Below are positions 8,643 through 17,924 of a stretch of DNA of 64,000 nt, piece by piece. The notes below the pieces were generated by a model that was not told the DNA's origin, searched no databases, and saw only the letters and a list, made by a program, of their open reading frames with translations. The stretch is taken from assembly GCF_003399645.1 (NCBI RefSeq), contig NZ_NBXD01000024.1:186001-250000 (forward strand), written 5' to 3'. The stretch's first letter is position 1, and every line of letters begins with the position of its first letter. The translations under genes were made by a program, and so were the position numbers. The stretch comes from Subtercola boreus. GTDB taxonomy: Bacteria; Actinomycetota; Actinomycetes; Actinomycetales; Microbacteriaceae.

Positions 8643-11017
8643 CGTCCGACCTGTGCGCTTCGGCCGAGGCGAACCAGGGCGATGCTCGCAGCGACGATGG
8701 AGAATGCCATCAGCACGCAGAGCGCGAGCACCCACGTCCCGACATCGTGCTGCCAGAGTACATCGTCGTCGATACTCGGAACGAGCGCCGTCAGATCGAT
8801 TCCCGAGGCGGCCGCTGCGTACCCCCAGCGCGCGGGCATGAGCCACGACAGCTGGTCCAGCACCGCTCTGCCGGTGACCGGAACGATTCCGCCATGCAGC
8901 ACCAGTTGAGCCATGAGCAGGATGATCAGCACGGGCATGGCCTGTTCGCTCGAACGGACGAGCGACGACACCAACAAGCCGAGCACCATGGAGGTCGTCG
9001 CCGTCGCTCCCATCGCAACGAACAGTTCGATGCGCGCATCCGGGAACAGAACGCTGCTCTCCGGCGGCGTCTTGCCGAGGAACACGATCGAGACCAGCAA
9101 TGCCGACGACAGCCAGGCGAACAGCCCGAAAACAGCGATCTTCGAGGCCAGGTAGGCAGACACAGAGAGGCCGACGGCCCGTTCACGGAGATAAATAGGG
9201 CGTTCTCCGACAAGATCCCTGATTGACATGGATGCGCCCATGAAGCTTGCTCCGACGGTCAGCAGAGCGAGCAGCTGAGCCGGCTCCCCCGCGGTGTTCG
9301 AATCCGTGGGGTCGGGCATGGTGAACCCGGCATGACCCGGAACCACCAGGGCCAGGAGTCCAAGCGCAATGGGGAGGGCAGCGAGAAAACTGATGTAACC
9401 GACATCAGAGACCATCACATCCACTTGTCGCCGGGCAAGTGTCACGAACTGTGTCGACCAACGCGGGAGGGAAGCATTCCTCGTCGGAAGGCGCGATTCA
9501 GACGCGGGAGCAGCGTTCGGGGTCGGCTGGCTGGGGAAGCGTGTTCGATAACGGCGGTGCGACCCCTCGGGATCGGAGGCGACTCCACCGAAGATCGTCG
9601 CCCAGTCGTTCGTGCCGAAGAAATCCGTGAGGTCGGTCGGCGAACCGAGGAAGGCCGGCATTCCACCGGGGGCGAGCACGAGGATCTGGTCGCAGAGATC
9701 GAGATAGGCGACCGAGTGGGTGATGACAATGACGGCCCGATCGCCGTCGGCCAGCGACCGAAGCGTCTTCATGACCTGCTGGTCGAGCGCGGGATCCAGG
9801 CCTGAGGTCGGTTCGTCCAGCACTAGCAGCGAGGGTTCCGTCAAGAGCTCCAGGGCGACCGAAGCCCGCTTGCGCTGGCCGCCGGAGAGTTTGTCGATAC
9901 GTGTTGACTCGTGACCGGCCAAGCCGAGTTGGTCGATCACATGGCCGACCTGGCCCTGTCTGTCGGCGACGGTCGACTCGGAGGGCAGCCGGAGGCGAGC
10001 CGAATAGTCCAGTGCGCGTTTGACCTTCAATTGCCGGTGCATGACGTCTTCCTGCGGCACCAGCCCGATGCGCGACCGCACCAACTCATAGGAAGCGTGC
10101 ACGTCGAAATCATCGAACTCGACGGTTCCGGTGGAAGGCTGCGCAATCCCCGTCAGCACCCGGGAGAGCGTCGACTTGCCCGCGCCGGACGGGCCGATCA
10201 CCGCAGTCAAGGTTCCTCGCTTCACCGTCAGATCGATGTCGTGAAGGAGTTTCTTTCCTCCGGTGATGGAATATCCGAGCCCGGAGACCTGCAGTCCGCC
10301 ACTGTCCGGCTCGACGTCCCGAAGGAGAGCGAGGCGCCCTTCTCGGCAGAGCAGGTCGGTGTGACCGATGGTGAGCACATCGCCTTCACTCAGATACGCC
10401 GACGAGATCAACTGACCATTCAGGTAGGTTCCGTTGAGGCTGTTGGTGTCGTCGACGATGAGGCCACCGGGCGCGGTGGAGGCCCGGGCATGGTGCCGGG
10501 AGACCAGAATGTCGTCGAGTCGGATGTCGTTGTCGGCGGCCGAGCCGATAGTGACGACCGACGAGTCGGGGCCAACAGCATCGAAGCGCTTCGGGGTCGA
10601 TCGGAAGGGCTGGGGCATGGAACCCTTGAGGACTGTGAACTCCAGATCGTCGTTGTGCCGCGTCGCCGTCACTTCGGGGGCCGGAACGTGCACGGCCTCG
10701 AGCACGACCATCGGCCCCTCGGTGGCGTCACCGAGACGCACCTCCAGGCGGGTGTGAACCTTTTCGGAGTCGGTTCTCAGCCCGCCCGCGTACATGCCGT
10801 TCGTGCTCGCGTTGTCAGCGATCGTCCACACCCCGTCATACGAGACCACGGCGTGCCGCCGCGAGACGAGATCGTGCTGCACCACTACGTCGCATTCCAC
10901 TCCCCGACCGATCACGGTCCGAACGTTGCTCGGAATGACATGGGTCTCTCCCCCCGCCGTTATCCGCAGCTCGGAGAGGCCATGGGATGCTCGGCTGACG
11001 GCCGTAGATTCGCTCAT
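8639..11017 (-). CDS. FHA-FHA-ABC transporter fusion, Rv1747-like
   Basis: Half-size ABC exporter controlled by phosphothreonine binding. From ATG at 11017 (preceded by GGGGG at a suitable distance; an upstream in-frame ATG sits on top of that site) it has 792 residues. In order: FHA1 (VIGRGVECDVVV, SRRH, STNG) at about 35-80; FHA2 (TIGSAADNDIRL, VSRHH, SLNGTYLNG) at about 155-210; ABC ATPase with Walker A GPSGAGKST, signature LSGGQRKR and Walker B LLVLDEPTSGLD at about 240-460; and six hydrophobic segments from about 535 (ABC2-type). The layout matches mycobacterial Rv1747, which is phosphorylated by a Ser/Thr kinase. Its upstream neighbours are a kinase, an FHA protein and a PP2C phosphatase. 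Confidence 0.9.
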   Translation of the reverse strand: MSESTAVSRASHGLSELRITAGGETHVIPSNVRTVIGRGVECDVVVQHDLVSRRHAVVSYDGVWTIADNASTNGMYAGGLRTDSEKVHTRLEVRLGDATEGPMVVLEAVHVPAPEVTATRHNDDLEFTVLKGSMPQPFRSTPKRFDAVGPDSSVVTIGSAADNDIRLDDILVSRHHARASTAPGGLIVDDTNSLNGTYLNGQLISSAYLSEGDVLTIGHTDLLCREGRLALLRDVEPDSGGLQVSGLGYSITGGKKLLHDIDLTVKRGTLTAVIGPSGAGKSTLSRVLTGIAQPSTGTVEFDDFDVHASYELVRSRIGLVPQEDVMHRQLKVKRALDYSARLRLPSESTVADRQGQVGHVIDQLGLAGHESTRIDKLSGGQRKRASVALELLTEPSLLVLDEPTSGLDPALDQQVMKTLRSLADGDRAVIVITHSVAYLDLCDQILVLAPGGMPAFLGSPTDLTDFFGTNDWATIFGGVASDPEGSHRRYRTRFPSQPTPNAAPASESRLPTRNASLPRWSTQFVTLARRQVDVMVSDVGYISFLAALPIALGLLALVVPGHAGFTMPDPTDSNTAGEPAQLLALLTVGASFMGASMSIRDLVGERPIYLRERAVGLSVSAYLASKIAVFGLFAWLSSALLVSIVFLGKTPPESSVLFPDARIELFVAMGATATTSMVLGLLVSSLVRSSEQAMPVLIILLMAQLVLHGGIVPVTGRAVLDQLSWLMPARWGYAAAASGIDLTALVPSIDDDVLWQHDVGTWVLALCVLMAFSIVAASIALVRLGRSAQVGR

Positions 11018-11113
11018 TGCCCGCATCCCCCAGATGACCGCTGATTCACGTCAGATGACACGACTATCCAGCACCCGGCTGTCGGGCGCAAGCCCCGACT
11101 GTGGGGGGGCACG

Positions 11114-12703
11114 TCACGGAACGCACACGACGGTCCCATTCGACGCAGCACCGGCCTTTCGTGCCAGAAGCACGCCGAGACAGGTCTGGCCGTCAGGATC
11201 GGCCGGTACGGTCACCGACGAGTCGGTCGTGATCGTCAAATCGGCCTCGGCACCCGGCGTCACCACCTCCCAGAGAAAGCGATCCCCCTCCTCAGGGCTG
11301 GGGTTGGCCCAGGTGAAGACGACTCCTGTCGAGCCGCGCGTGCCCGCGAGGCCGACGACCTCGGGAACGGAGGCGCTGGAGGCGGAGCCACCCCCGGTAT
11401 CCGGCGACGACGTAACGTTGCTCGAAGCCCAAGCTGAAGAACCCCGACCGGCCACGAGAGTGGCCACCGCGCCAGCACTGACGGCGATCATCAGCACGGC
11501 CCACACTCCGAGCGAGACCCGACGGCCTCGGCGGTGGAGGTGGGGTTGGGGGCGGTCGGCTCGAGGTCGCGGTGCGGCAACGTCTGGAACGACAGTCTCC
11601 CGACTGACACTCGGCACCTCAGAATCGGCGACCTGCGCGATCGGGCGTGGCTCCTTGGCGGGGGTCCGCACCGGCTCTTGCACGCGCAGCACGGTTCGCT
11701 CGACATCCATCAGCGCTTCGTCGACGGGAGCCGGGATGGCCGCACGTCGCTGGGTCAGATCAACACCGGCCAACTCGGTCACCCGCAGGTGGTCGCCGAG
11801 GTCCTCACCACCCGCCGATTCGCGCTCGCGGCTGTCCTCGAGCACCTCTGCCATGGTCACGACACTGTTCAGTTCCTCCTGCACATCTTGCAGAGCGCGG
11901 GCGAAAGCGATGGCCGAAGCGAAGCGCAGAGAGGGGTTCTTGACCATGCAGCGAGCCAAGGCCGCCTCGAGCGACGCGGGCACATCGGGTCGCCCGGTCG
12001 CCGTTGCCGCCTGCGACTGGATGCGGGACATGATGTCTTCCCTAGTGTTCGGGCCGCCCGGGACCTCGAACGGGGACCGCCCGGCCAGCAGGCTGTAGAC
12101 CGTCGCGCCGAGGGCGTAGACATCGATCGCCGTGCTGGCCGGCACCACCGCCCCGAAGACCTCCGGCGGCGACCAGGGGATCGACATTCCCTGCGACTCG
12201 TCGATGTCGTCGCCGAAAAGGGTTCCGGCGATTCCGAAGTCGGTGAGGGCAGGATTGTTGTAGTCGGTGACGAGAATGTTGGCCGGCTTGATGTCGCGGT
12301 GCAGGATGCCCGCCCGATGCGCGGTCTCCACGGCCCCCGCGACACGGATGCCGATCCTTAGGGCCTCATCGACGCTGATCCGCTCCTGCCGCAACCGCGC
12401 GTCGAGACTGGGGCGTCCACAGTATTCCATGGCGATGTAGGGCCGACCATCGGCCGCGATATCGGCCTCATAGATCGTCACGATCGACGGATGGGTCGAC
12501 AGGAGCGCCATCAGGTTGGCCTCCGCCTCGAATGCGCGTCGCTCTCGGTCGGACTCGAGCCCCTCGAGCAGCACCTTGACCGCGACCCGGCGTCGGGGCA
12601 TGGCCTGCTCATAGAGGAACACATCGGCGAAGCCGCCCGCCCCCAGGGTCTTGACATACGTGTAGCCGCCGATAATCGGCGGAACGGACTCCCGGCGCGC
12701 CAT
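11114..12703 (-). CDS. Transmembrane Ser/Thr protein kinase
   Basis: 529 residues. The kinase domain spans about 14-270: glycine loop LGAGGFADV, VAVKVL with the ATP-anchoring Lys, catalytic loop HRDIKPANIL, DFGIAG, and SPPEVFG in the activation/P+1 region. It is Hanks-type and closest in organisation to PknB-like enzymes. A Pro/Arg-rich juxtamembrane region follows, then one TM helix at about 400-420, and an extracellular tail of about 85 residues that is not PASTA but resembles a fibronectin-III-like beta domain (VVFTWANPSPEEGDRFLWEV). Its ATG overlaps the FHA gene stop by 1 nt (TGATG). The downstream FHA-ABC protein is the likely substrate (inference). Confidence 0.92.
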   Translation of the reverse strand: MARRESVPPIIGGYTYVKTLGAGGFADVFLYEQAMPRRRVAVKVLLEGLESDRERRAFEAEANLMALLSTHPSIVTIYEADIAADGRPYIAMEYCGRPSLDARLRQERISVDEALRIGIRVAGAVETAHRAGILHRDIKPANILVTDYNNPALTDFGIAGTLFGDDIDESQGMSIPWSPPEVFGAVVPASTAIDVYALGATVYSLLAGRSPFEVPGGPNTREDIMSRIQSQAATATGRPDVPASLEAALARCMVKNPSLRFASAIAFARALQDVQEELNSVVTMAEVLEDSRERESAGGEDLGDHLRVTELAGVDLTQRRAAIPAPVDEALMDVERTVLRVQEPVRTPAKEPRPIAQVADSEVPSVSRETVVPDVAAPRPRADRPQPHLHRRGRRVSLGVWAVLMIAVSAGAVATLVAGRGSSAWASSNVTSSPDTGGGSASSASVPEVVGLAGTRGSTGVVFTWANPSPEEGDRFLWEVVTPGAEADLTITTDSSVTVPADPDGQTCLGVLLARKAGAASNGTVVCVP

Positions 12704-13668
12704 CAGGGCAGGTCGACGAACGTCACGGAGACGCCGTCCCCGATGTCGATCACGTCGTTCGACAGCACGCGTGTCGAACCTCCCGATTCGAGCTGCGACG
12801 GTGCGCTCCCTTGGCGGCGAAGGACGCTGCCGTTCACCGTGTCGAGGTCACGGACGACCACTTCCTCGCCCTCCACACGGATCTCGAGGTGGCTTCGGGA
12901 GATGTCCTGTTCCGGGCTCGGCACGCTCACCAACTTCGGAATCTCATCGGGGGCAACGCGGAGGGCCTGAGGACGACGGCCGATGATGATTGGCCCGTCG
13001 AGCCGGAAGGATTCGCCCGTCGAGACATCGATCCGAGCGGTACTCGCGGGCGGAAGGGCGTCAGCGCGGGAATCAGCTACAGGTTGCTGCATCGCTCGCA
13101 GCTGGGCCGCGGTCATGGTAGCGCCGTCGTAGTCGTCTTCGGTTCGGTCGTGCTCGGGCTCGTCGGTGCGCTCTTCGTCGTCCCAGTCGTTGTGCCCGTC
13201 GTCGAGGGCCCCGTAGAAGGTCGCGGTCATCCACGAGGCGAGAACCACTCCCTGTGAGATCGGAAGAGTCGGGCTGAGCGGGCCCGGCTCCGGTTCGATT
13301 CGCACGCTCACCGAGACGGGCGACCGCACCGCCTTCTCGGTCCAGGTCGTGACAGCTTCGCCGGAGAGCTCGGAGGCGACATCCTGTCCGTCGATCCGCT
13401 CAACGATGTCGACGAACACCTCTCCTCTGACTGCGATGCGCAGATCCCGATCGTCGAAGATGGCGATCGCGAACGACGGAACGGAGCTGAGACGAAGGCC
13501 GAATGCCGTCGTCAGCGCGTCGAGAATGCCCGCGAGGCCACTGCCCTCCTCCAGGGTGGTCCAGACAGCGAGCAGTTGATCCTCGCTCAGCTGGTCGGGC
13601 AGCAAAACCAGGCCACTGTTCGAGACGAGTCCGAACCACCCGCCCGGTTGGTAGCGCACTTCGGTCAT
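12703..13668 (-). CDS. FHA-domain protein
   Basis: 321 residues. The C-terminal about 105 residues are an FHA phosphothreonine-binding domain: IIIGRRPQALRV, ISRSHLEIR, and DLDTVNGSVLRR. The N-terminal about 140 residues are soluble and not recognised, followed by an acidic linker (DDEERTDEPEHDRTEDDYDG). It lies between the PP2C gene (1-nt gap) and the kinase (1-nt overlap), so all three are probably translated together. Likely an adaptor bound by the phosphorylated kinase or its substrates. Confidence 0.85.
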   Translation of the reverse strand: MTEVRYQPGGWFGLVSNSGLVLLPDQLSEDQLLAVWTTLEEGSGLAGILDALTTAFGLRLSSVPSFAIAIFDDRDLRIAVRGEVFVDIVERIDGQDVASELSGEAVTTWTEKAVRSPVSVSVRIEPEPGPLSPTLPISQGVVLASWMTATFYGALDDGHNDWDDEERTDEPEHDRTEDDYDGATMTAAQLRAMQQPVADSRADALPPASTARIDVSTGESFRLDGPIIIGRRPQALRVAPDEIPKLVSVPSPEQDISRSHLEIRVEGEEVVVRDLDTVNGSVLRRQGSAPSQLESGGSTRVLSNDVIDIGDGVSVTFVDLP

Positions 13669-13669
13669 G

Positions 13670-14533
13670 TCAGTGTTCCTGTTCGGTGCGAGAGCGGGGG
13701 GTTCGGGGAATGGTGTCGTCTGCGTCCATCCGCGCGAAGGTCACCGGCACCGTGTCGAATCCCCGTGCGAAGTCGGAGTCGTCACCGCTGACGGAAACCG
13801 CGTCGATGACGAGAACGGTGAGGTTATCACGGCCTCCGTGCAGGAGAGATTCCCGCAGAAGGCGCACTGCAGCGGCGTTCGGATCTGGTTCGTCGGTGAG
13901 TATCGATCGGATGCGATCGTCGCCGAGTTCATTCGTCAGGCCGTCAGAGCAGACCAGAATGCGATCGCCCAATTCGGCGGGCAGCAACCAGAAATCCGGG
14001 TCGGCCGGGTCGCCGGCTCCAAGCGCACGAGTGATCACATTGCGTTGCGGGTGCTGCGATGCCAGGCGAGCATCCAATTCCCCCGCCTCGAGCAATTCCT
14101 GAATGACCGAATGGTCGACACTGATCTGCGTCAGAGCGCCATGGGCCAGGCGATAGGTACGGGAATCACCGACGTTGACGACCAGCCAGTACCCTCGCGA
14201 CTCTATCTCTGTGACCATCACGCCGGTGAGAGTGGTGCCGGCGCTGCGTTCGGTGGTAGCCACGAGTTGGCTGATCTCACGCTGCGCCTCCGCGAGTGCG
14301 ACCCTCACCTGCGCAGGGTCGACGCTCCGAAGGCCGACGAATGCCTCGAACCAGCTGACCGCGATGGCGCTCGCGACCTCGCCCGCTTCATGACCGCCCA
14401 TGCCGTCTGCCACGACGAAGACGGGAGCATCGGCGAGGAACGCGTCTTCATTGATCGCGCGCGTCCTGCCCGTGTCGGTGGCCGCGCCCCATCGCACCTC
14501 GATGGGCGCCGTCTGGTGCAGTGCACTTGCCAT
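13670..14533 (-). CDS. PP2C-family Ser/Thr protein phosphatase
   Basis: 287 residues, a soluble PP2C (PPM) domain with no TM segment, unlike mycobacterial PstP. Metal-binding motifs are visible: INEDAF, VVADGMGGHEAG near residue 40, LVCSDGLTNEL near residue 190, and GGRDNLTVLV near residue 245. It probably dephosphorylates the kinase and FHA-ABC protein encoded downstream. First gene of the operon; the 79 bp between it and truA should hold its promoter, but no clear -10/-35 pair is evident. Confidence 0.92.
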   Translation of the reverse strand: MASALHQTAPIEVRWGAATDTGRTRAINEDAFLADAPVFVVADGMGGHEAGEVASAIAVSWFEAFVGLRSVDPAQVRVALAEAQREISQLVATTERSAGTTLTGVMVTEIESRGYWLVVNVGDSRTYRLAHGALTQISVDHSVIQELLEAGELDARLASQHPQRNVITRALGAGDPADPDFWLLPAELGDRILVCSDGLTNELGDDRIRSILTDEPDPNAAAVRLLRESLLHGGRDNLTVLVIDAVSVSGDDSDFARGFDTVPVTFARMDADDTIPRTPRSRTEQEH

Positions 14534-14612
14534 CTAGGCCCCTCATCGCCCCCGTGCAGCTGCCGCTGCATCCCCGTGGGACAAGTATGGTGCTCCGTGC
14601 GTTCGCGCACCA

Positions 14613-15515
14613 TCACCGACCGGTGCGTGCGGAGTCGAACAGGGCCCCGAGCGCCAAGCGCTGCTCGGCGAGGGTCTCGCGGGAGCGGCGGGCTCGGGTC
14701 TCCTCGGCGCGGGCGGCCAGCCCCGCTGCATCCGGATACCCCACCTCCATCAGCGTGAGACCGCGGGCGGGCATCACCTTGAACGCGCTGGTGCGCTCGA
14801 GCGCCTCACGGAGCCCGATGACGTCGTCGAGGCTGAGGCGCCCTTCACCGACGGCGACCGAGGCGCCGACCACAGCGCGCACCATGCTGTGGCAGAACGC
14901 GTCGGCGCGGAGGGTCGCCTTCACGACTCCCTCGTCGTCGCGCGACCAGCGGAAGTCCTGCAGCGTGCGGATGGTCGTCGCGAAGGGGCGGGGCCGGCAG
15001 AAGGAGGCCCAGTCGTGCAGGCCGAGAAGTTCGTTCGCGACCTCCTGCATGGCGTCGAGGTCGAGCACCTTCGTGGTCCACGCGGTCGTGCGCTTGGTGA
15101 GCGGGCTGCGCACCGGCAGCGAGTCGGCGATGCGGTACTCGTACCGCCGCCACGTCGCCGAGAAGCGGGCATCGAACCCCGCGTCGGCCACGGCGGTCTG
15201 ACGTACCACGATGTCGTGCGGCCGGCCGAGCACACCGTTCACGCTCAGCGCGATACGGCTGATCTCGATGCGGGAGGCCTGCTCGGGCGTGAGGTCGAGG
15301 TGCAGCACCTGGCCGAGGGCGTGCACGCCGGCATCCGTTCGCCCGGCGACCACCAGCGAGGGCAGCACGCCGAAGCCCGAGTACAGCCTGACCAGCGCGG
15401 CCTCGAGCTCGCCCTGCACGGTGCGGAGGTTCGGTTGCTTCGCCCAGCCCGCGAAATCCGTGCCCTCGTAGGCGAGGTCGAAACGCACCCGCACCCTGTC
15501 ACCCTCGCCGGCCAC
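14613..15515 (-). CDS. truA: tRNA pseudouridine(38-40) synthase
   Basis: Modifies uridines 38-40 in the tRNA anticodon stem. 300 residues, slightly longer than E. coli TruA (270). The catalytic Asp lies in GRTDAGVHALGQV near residue 60, and the conserved RYEYRI and FCHSMVRAVVG blocks are present. GTG at 15515 is used as the start; in-frame GTG codons 21 and 27 nt later are alternatives. It usually follows rplQ in Actinobacteria, but here an Lrp-type regulator gene lies between them. Confidence 0.95.
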   Translation of the reverse strand: MAGEGDRVRVRFDLAYEGTDFAGWAKQPNLRTVQGELEAALVRLYSGFGVLPSLVVAGRTDAGVHALGQVLHLDLTPEQASRIEISRIALSVNGVLGRPHDIVVRQTAVADAGFDARFSATWRRYEYRIADSLPVRSPLTKRTTAWTTKVLDLDAMQEVANELLGLHDWASFCRPRPFATTIRTLQDFRWSRDDEGVVKATLRADAFCHSMVRAVVGASVAVGEGRLSLDDVIGLREALERTSAFKVMPARGLTLMEVGYPDAAGLAARAEETRARRSRETLAEQRLALGALFDSARTGR

Positions 15516-15530
15516 GCCCGCCCCTGTCTC

Positions 15531-16091
15531 TCAGATCGCGGGCACTGCCCCCAGCTCGGCACCCTCGGGGTACGTCTCGAACATTCTCGACGCAAAGTCG
15601 TCGGTGTCGACAGTACCAAGACCGAGCAGCGTCTCTGTGCGCAGGATGCCCGGCAGGGCCGGCACGCGGTCGAGAATCAGGTCGCGGAGGTGCGGCTGGT
15701 CGCTGATGCGAAAGCGAGCCGTGAGGTCGTACCGGCCCGTCACCACGGTGAGCTGTTCGAGCTCGGGCAGCTGCCTCAGACAGTGGATGATCGCTCCGCG
15801 GTCCTGGTCGGGTTTCAGGGTGATGTTCACGACGGCGACGACACCGAGGCCGAGGCGCGACCAGTCGATCGCCACGGAGTACTGTTTGACCACTCCCGTG
15901 CGCTCGAACCGCGCCAGACGCTCGGCGACGGCGGGTGGCGACATGCCGACCTTTCGACTGAGAGCGCGCTGCGACTGCCGCGAATCACGTGCCAGCTCTC
16001 TCAGCAGGGCGACATCTTTGTGATCGAGATTGACCTCGGGTTCGCCGAACCCCGAGGCGATTCTCGCCGAGAACAGACTGCGTTTCTTCAT
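15531..16091 (-). CDS. Lrp/AsnC-family transcriptional regulator
   Basis: 186 residues from ATG at 16091, 3 nt after GGAGAG; an in-frame upstream start exists but lacks such a site. An N-terminal winged HTH (KDVALLRELARDSRQSQRALSRKVGMSP) at about 24-75 is followed by an Lrp/AsnC ligand-binding RAM domain (VAVVNITLKP, VVTGRYDLTARFRI) at about 90-170. The effector is probably an amino acid or related small molecule, but cannot be named. It is separated from rplQ by a terminator and has its own likely promoter with an inverted repeat. Its placement between rplQ and truA is unusual. Confidence 0.88.
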   Translation of the reverse strand: MKKRSLFSARIASGFGEPEVNLDHKDVALLRELARDSRQSQRALSRKVGMSPPAVAERLARFERTGVVKQYSVAIDWSRLGLGVVAVVNITLKPDQDRGAIIHCLRQLPELEQLTVVTGRYDLTARFRISDQPHLRDLILDRVPALPGILRTETLLGLGTVDTDDFASRMFETYPEGAELGAVPAI

Positions 16092-16127
16092 TTTCTCTCC
16101 AGATCTTCGTGAACCCACCCCACTGAC

Positions 16128-16152
16128 AACCAAACATGAGTATAACTTGGTT
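16128..16152 (-). promoter_or_regulatory. Likely promoter and operator of the Lrp-type gene
   Basis: An inverted repeat AACCAA (16128-16133) / TTGGTT (16147-16152) encloses TATACT on the minus strand (16144-16139), a good -10 hexamer about 48 nt before the start codon. A dyad straddling the -10 fits negative autoregulation, common for Lrp/AsnC proteins. Confidence 0.5.
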
Positions 16153-16160
16153 TTTGCACG

Positions 16161-16200
16161 AAAAAAGAACCCCGGCCGCCGAAAGTCGGTGCCGGGGTTC
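16161..16200 (-). terminator. Rho-independent terminator after rplQ
   Basis: Perfect 10-bp stem GAACCCCGGC/GCCGGGGTTC (16167-16176 with 16191-16200), loop 14. On the minus strand it is followed by six T residues (16166-16161). It lies 15 bp after the rplQ stop and ends the alpha-operon transcript. Confidence 0.85.
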
Positions 16201-16214
16201 TTCGTGAAGCTGTC

Positions 16215-16811
16215 TTACTTGGTGTCGCTCTTCTCGGCCGCGACCTCTTCGACCTCGGCAGCAGCCTCGGAGGGCTCCTCGTCGGCAACGGGCTCGCTGG
16301 TCTCGACCGCGTCGGTCTCCTCGGCGGGCACATCGGTCTCGTCAGCAGGAGCGACGGTCTCGTCAGCAGGAGCGACGGTCTCGTCGTCCGCGACGACCGC
16401 TGAAGCAGGCGCTGAAGCCGCGCTGCTCCGCGACGAGCGCACCCTCGGCGTCACGGGCTCGAGAACGAGCTCGATCTGGACCATCGAAGCGTTGTCGCCC
16501 TTGCGGAAGCCGAGCTTCGTGATGCGGGTGTAGCCACCCTCACGCTCGGCGACGAGGGGGGCGATCTCGGTGAAGAGCTCGTGCACGACGGTCTTGTCGC
16601 CGATCGTCGCGAGAACGCGGCGGCGGGCGTGCAGGTCACCCTTCTTGGCGAAGGTGATGAGGCGCTCGGCGACCGGGCGGAGGCGCTTGGCCTTCGTCTC
16701 GGTGGTCTTGATGCTCTTGTGCGTGAACAGCTGGGCAGCCAGGTTCGCGAGCATCAGGCGCTCGTGCGCCGGCCCTCCGCCGAGGCGGGGCCCTTTAGTG
16801 GGGGTAGGCAT
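16215..16811 (-). CDS. rplQ: 50S ribosomal protein L17, with long acidic tail
   Basis: Residues 1-120 are canonical L17 ([41 protein letters not shown]-type end replaced by VLEPVTPR). The remaining about 75 residues are an Ala/Glu/Asp/Val-rich low-complexity tail that contains a perfect tandem 21-bp duplication (16344-16364, 16365-16385). Usual bacterial L17 is 115-130 residues, so at 198 it is long; acidic tails of this sort are known in Actinobacteria. It lies downstream of rpoA. Confidence 0.97.
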   Translation of the reverse strand: MPTPTKGPRLGGGPAHERLMLANLAAQLFTHKSIKTTETKAKRLRPVAERLITFAKKGDLHARRRVLATIGDKTVVHELFTEIAPLVAEREGGYTRITKLGFRKGDNASMVQIELVLEPVTPRVRSSRSSAASAPASAVVADDETVAPADETVAPADETDVPAEETDAVETSEPVADEEPSEAAAEVEEVAAEKSDTK

Positions 16812-16836
16812 TTCGTAGTCTCCAGGAAGTTAGGGG

Positions 16837-17826
16837 TTAGATGTTCTCGTCGTCGTAGCCGCCATAGAAGTGGGCGCCGTCGAAGCCGGGCACCGTGTCC
16901 TTCAGCGACAGACCGAGCTCGACGAGCTTGTCTTTGACTTCATCCACTGACTTCTGGCCGAAGTTGCGAATGTTCATGAGCTGGGTCTCCGACAGCGCGA
17001 CGAGCTCGCTGACGGTGTTGATTCCCTCACGCTTGAGGCAGTTGTACGAACGAACCGACAGATCGAGGTCTTCGATCGGAACGGCGAGCTCCGAGCTCAG
17101 AACGGCGTCGACGGGAGCCGGGCCGATCTCGATACCCTCGGCCGCAGTGTTCAGTTCGCGAGCCAGGCCGAAGAGCTCGGTCAGCGTACGACCGGCCGAC
17201 GCGATCGCGTCACGCGGGGTGATCGCGGGCTTGGTCTCGACATCGACGACGAGGCGGTCGAAGTCGGTGCGCTCACCGGCACGGGTCGCCTCGACACGGT
17301 AGGTGACCTTCAGAACGGGCGAGTAGATCGAGTCGATCGGAATCTGGCCCGCTTCGCTGAACTCACTGCGGTTCTGGGTGGACGACACGTAGCCACGGCC
17401 ACGCTCGATGATGAGCTCGAGCTCGAACTTCGCCTTGTCGTTCAGGGTGGCGATGACGAGCTCGGGGTTGTGGATCTCGACACCGGCCGGAGCCGAGATG
17501 TCGGCGGCCGTGACCTGGCCCGACGCGTGCTTCCGCAGGTAGGCGGTGATGGGCTCGTCGTGCTCGCTCGAGACGACCAGGCCTTTGATGTTCAGGATGA
17601 TCTCGGTGACGTCTTCTTTCACACCGGGAATCGTGCTGAACTCGTGCAGCACGCCGTCGAGGCGGATGCTCGTGACGGCGGCCCCGGGGATCGAGGAGAG
17701 CAGGGTACGGCGGAGGGAGTTACCGAGGGTGTATCCGAAACCGGGCTCCAGGGGTTCGATGACGAACCGCGAGCGGAACTCCGAGATGTTCTCTTCGGTG
17801 AGCGTTGGACGCTGTGCAATAAGCAC
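16837..17826 (-). CDS. rpoA: RNA polymerase subunit alpha
   Basis: 329 residues, normal length. Start is GTG at 17826, 8 nt after AAAGGA. The N-terminal dimerisation domain carries [20 protein letters not shown], and the alpha-CTD ([34 protein letters not shown]) begins near residue 255. It sits between rpsK and rplQ. rpsD, which in many bacteria lies between rpsK and rpoA, is absent, leaving a 148-bp spacer with two hairpins. Confidence 0.99.
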   Translation of the reverse strand: MLIAQRPTLTEENISEFRSRFVIEPLEPGFGYTLGNSLRRTLLSSIPGAAVTSIRLDGVLHEFSTIPGVKEDVTEIILNIKGLVVSSEHDEPITAYLRKHASGQVTAADISAPAGVEIHNPELVIATLNDKAKFELELIIERGRGYVSSTQNRSEFSEAGQIPIDSIYSPVLKVTYRVEATRAGERTDFDRLVVDVETKPAITPRDAIASAGRTLTELFGLARELNTAAEGIEIGPAPVDAVLSSELAVPIEDLDLSVRSYNCLKREGINTVSELVALSETQLMNIRNFGQKSVDEVKDKLVELGLSLKDTVPGFDGAHFYGGYDDENI

Positions 17827-17844
17827 TGTTGATTCCTTTCGGCT

Positions 17845-17867
17845 AAGTGTCCGCTATATGACACTTG
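17845..17867 (-). promoter_or_regulatory. Hairpin in the rpoA leader
   Basis: On the minus strand AAGTGTC and GACACTT pair (7 bp) around an 8-nt A/T-rich loop, ending about 18 nt before the rpoA GTG. Position suggests control of rpoA translation or processing. Confidence 0.4.
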
Positions 17868-17924
17868 CGTTTGCATACCGGGTGGCGAGCCCGACGTTAT
17901 TGAATTGTCAAGATGAACGGCCTG

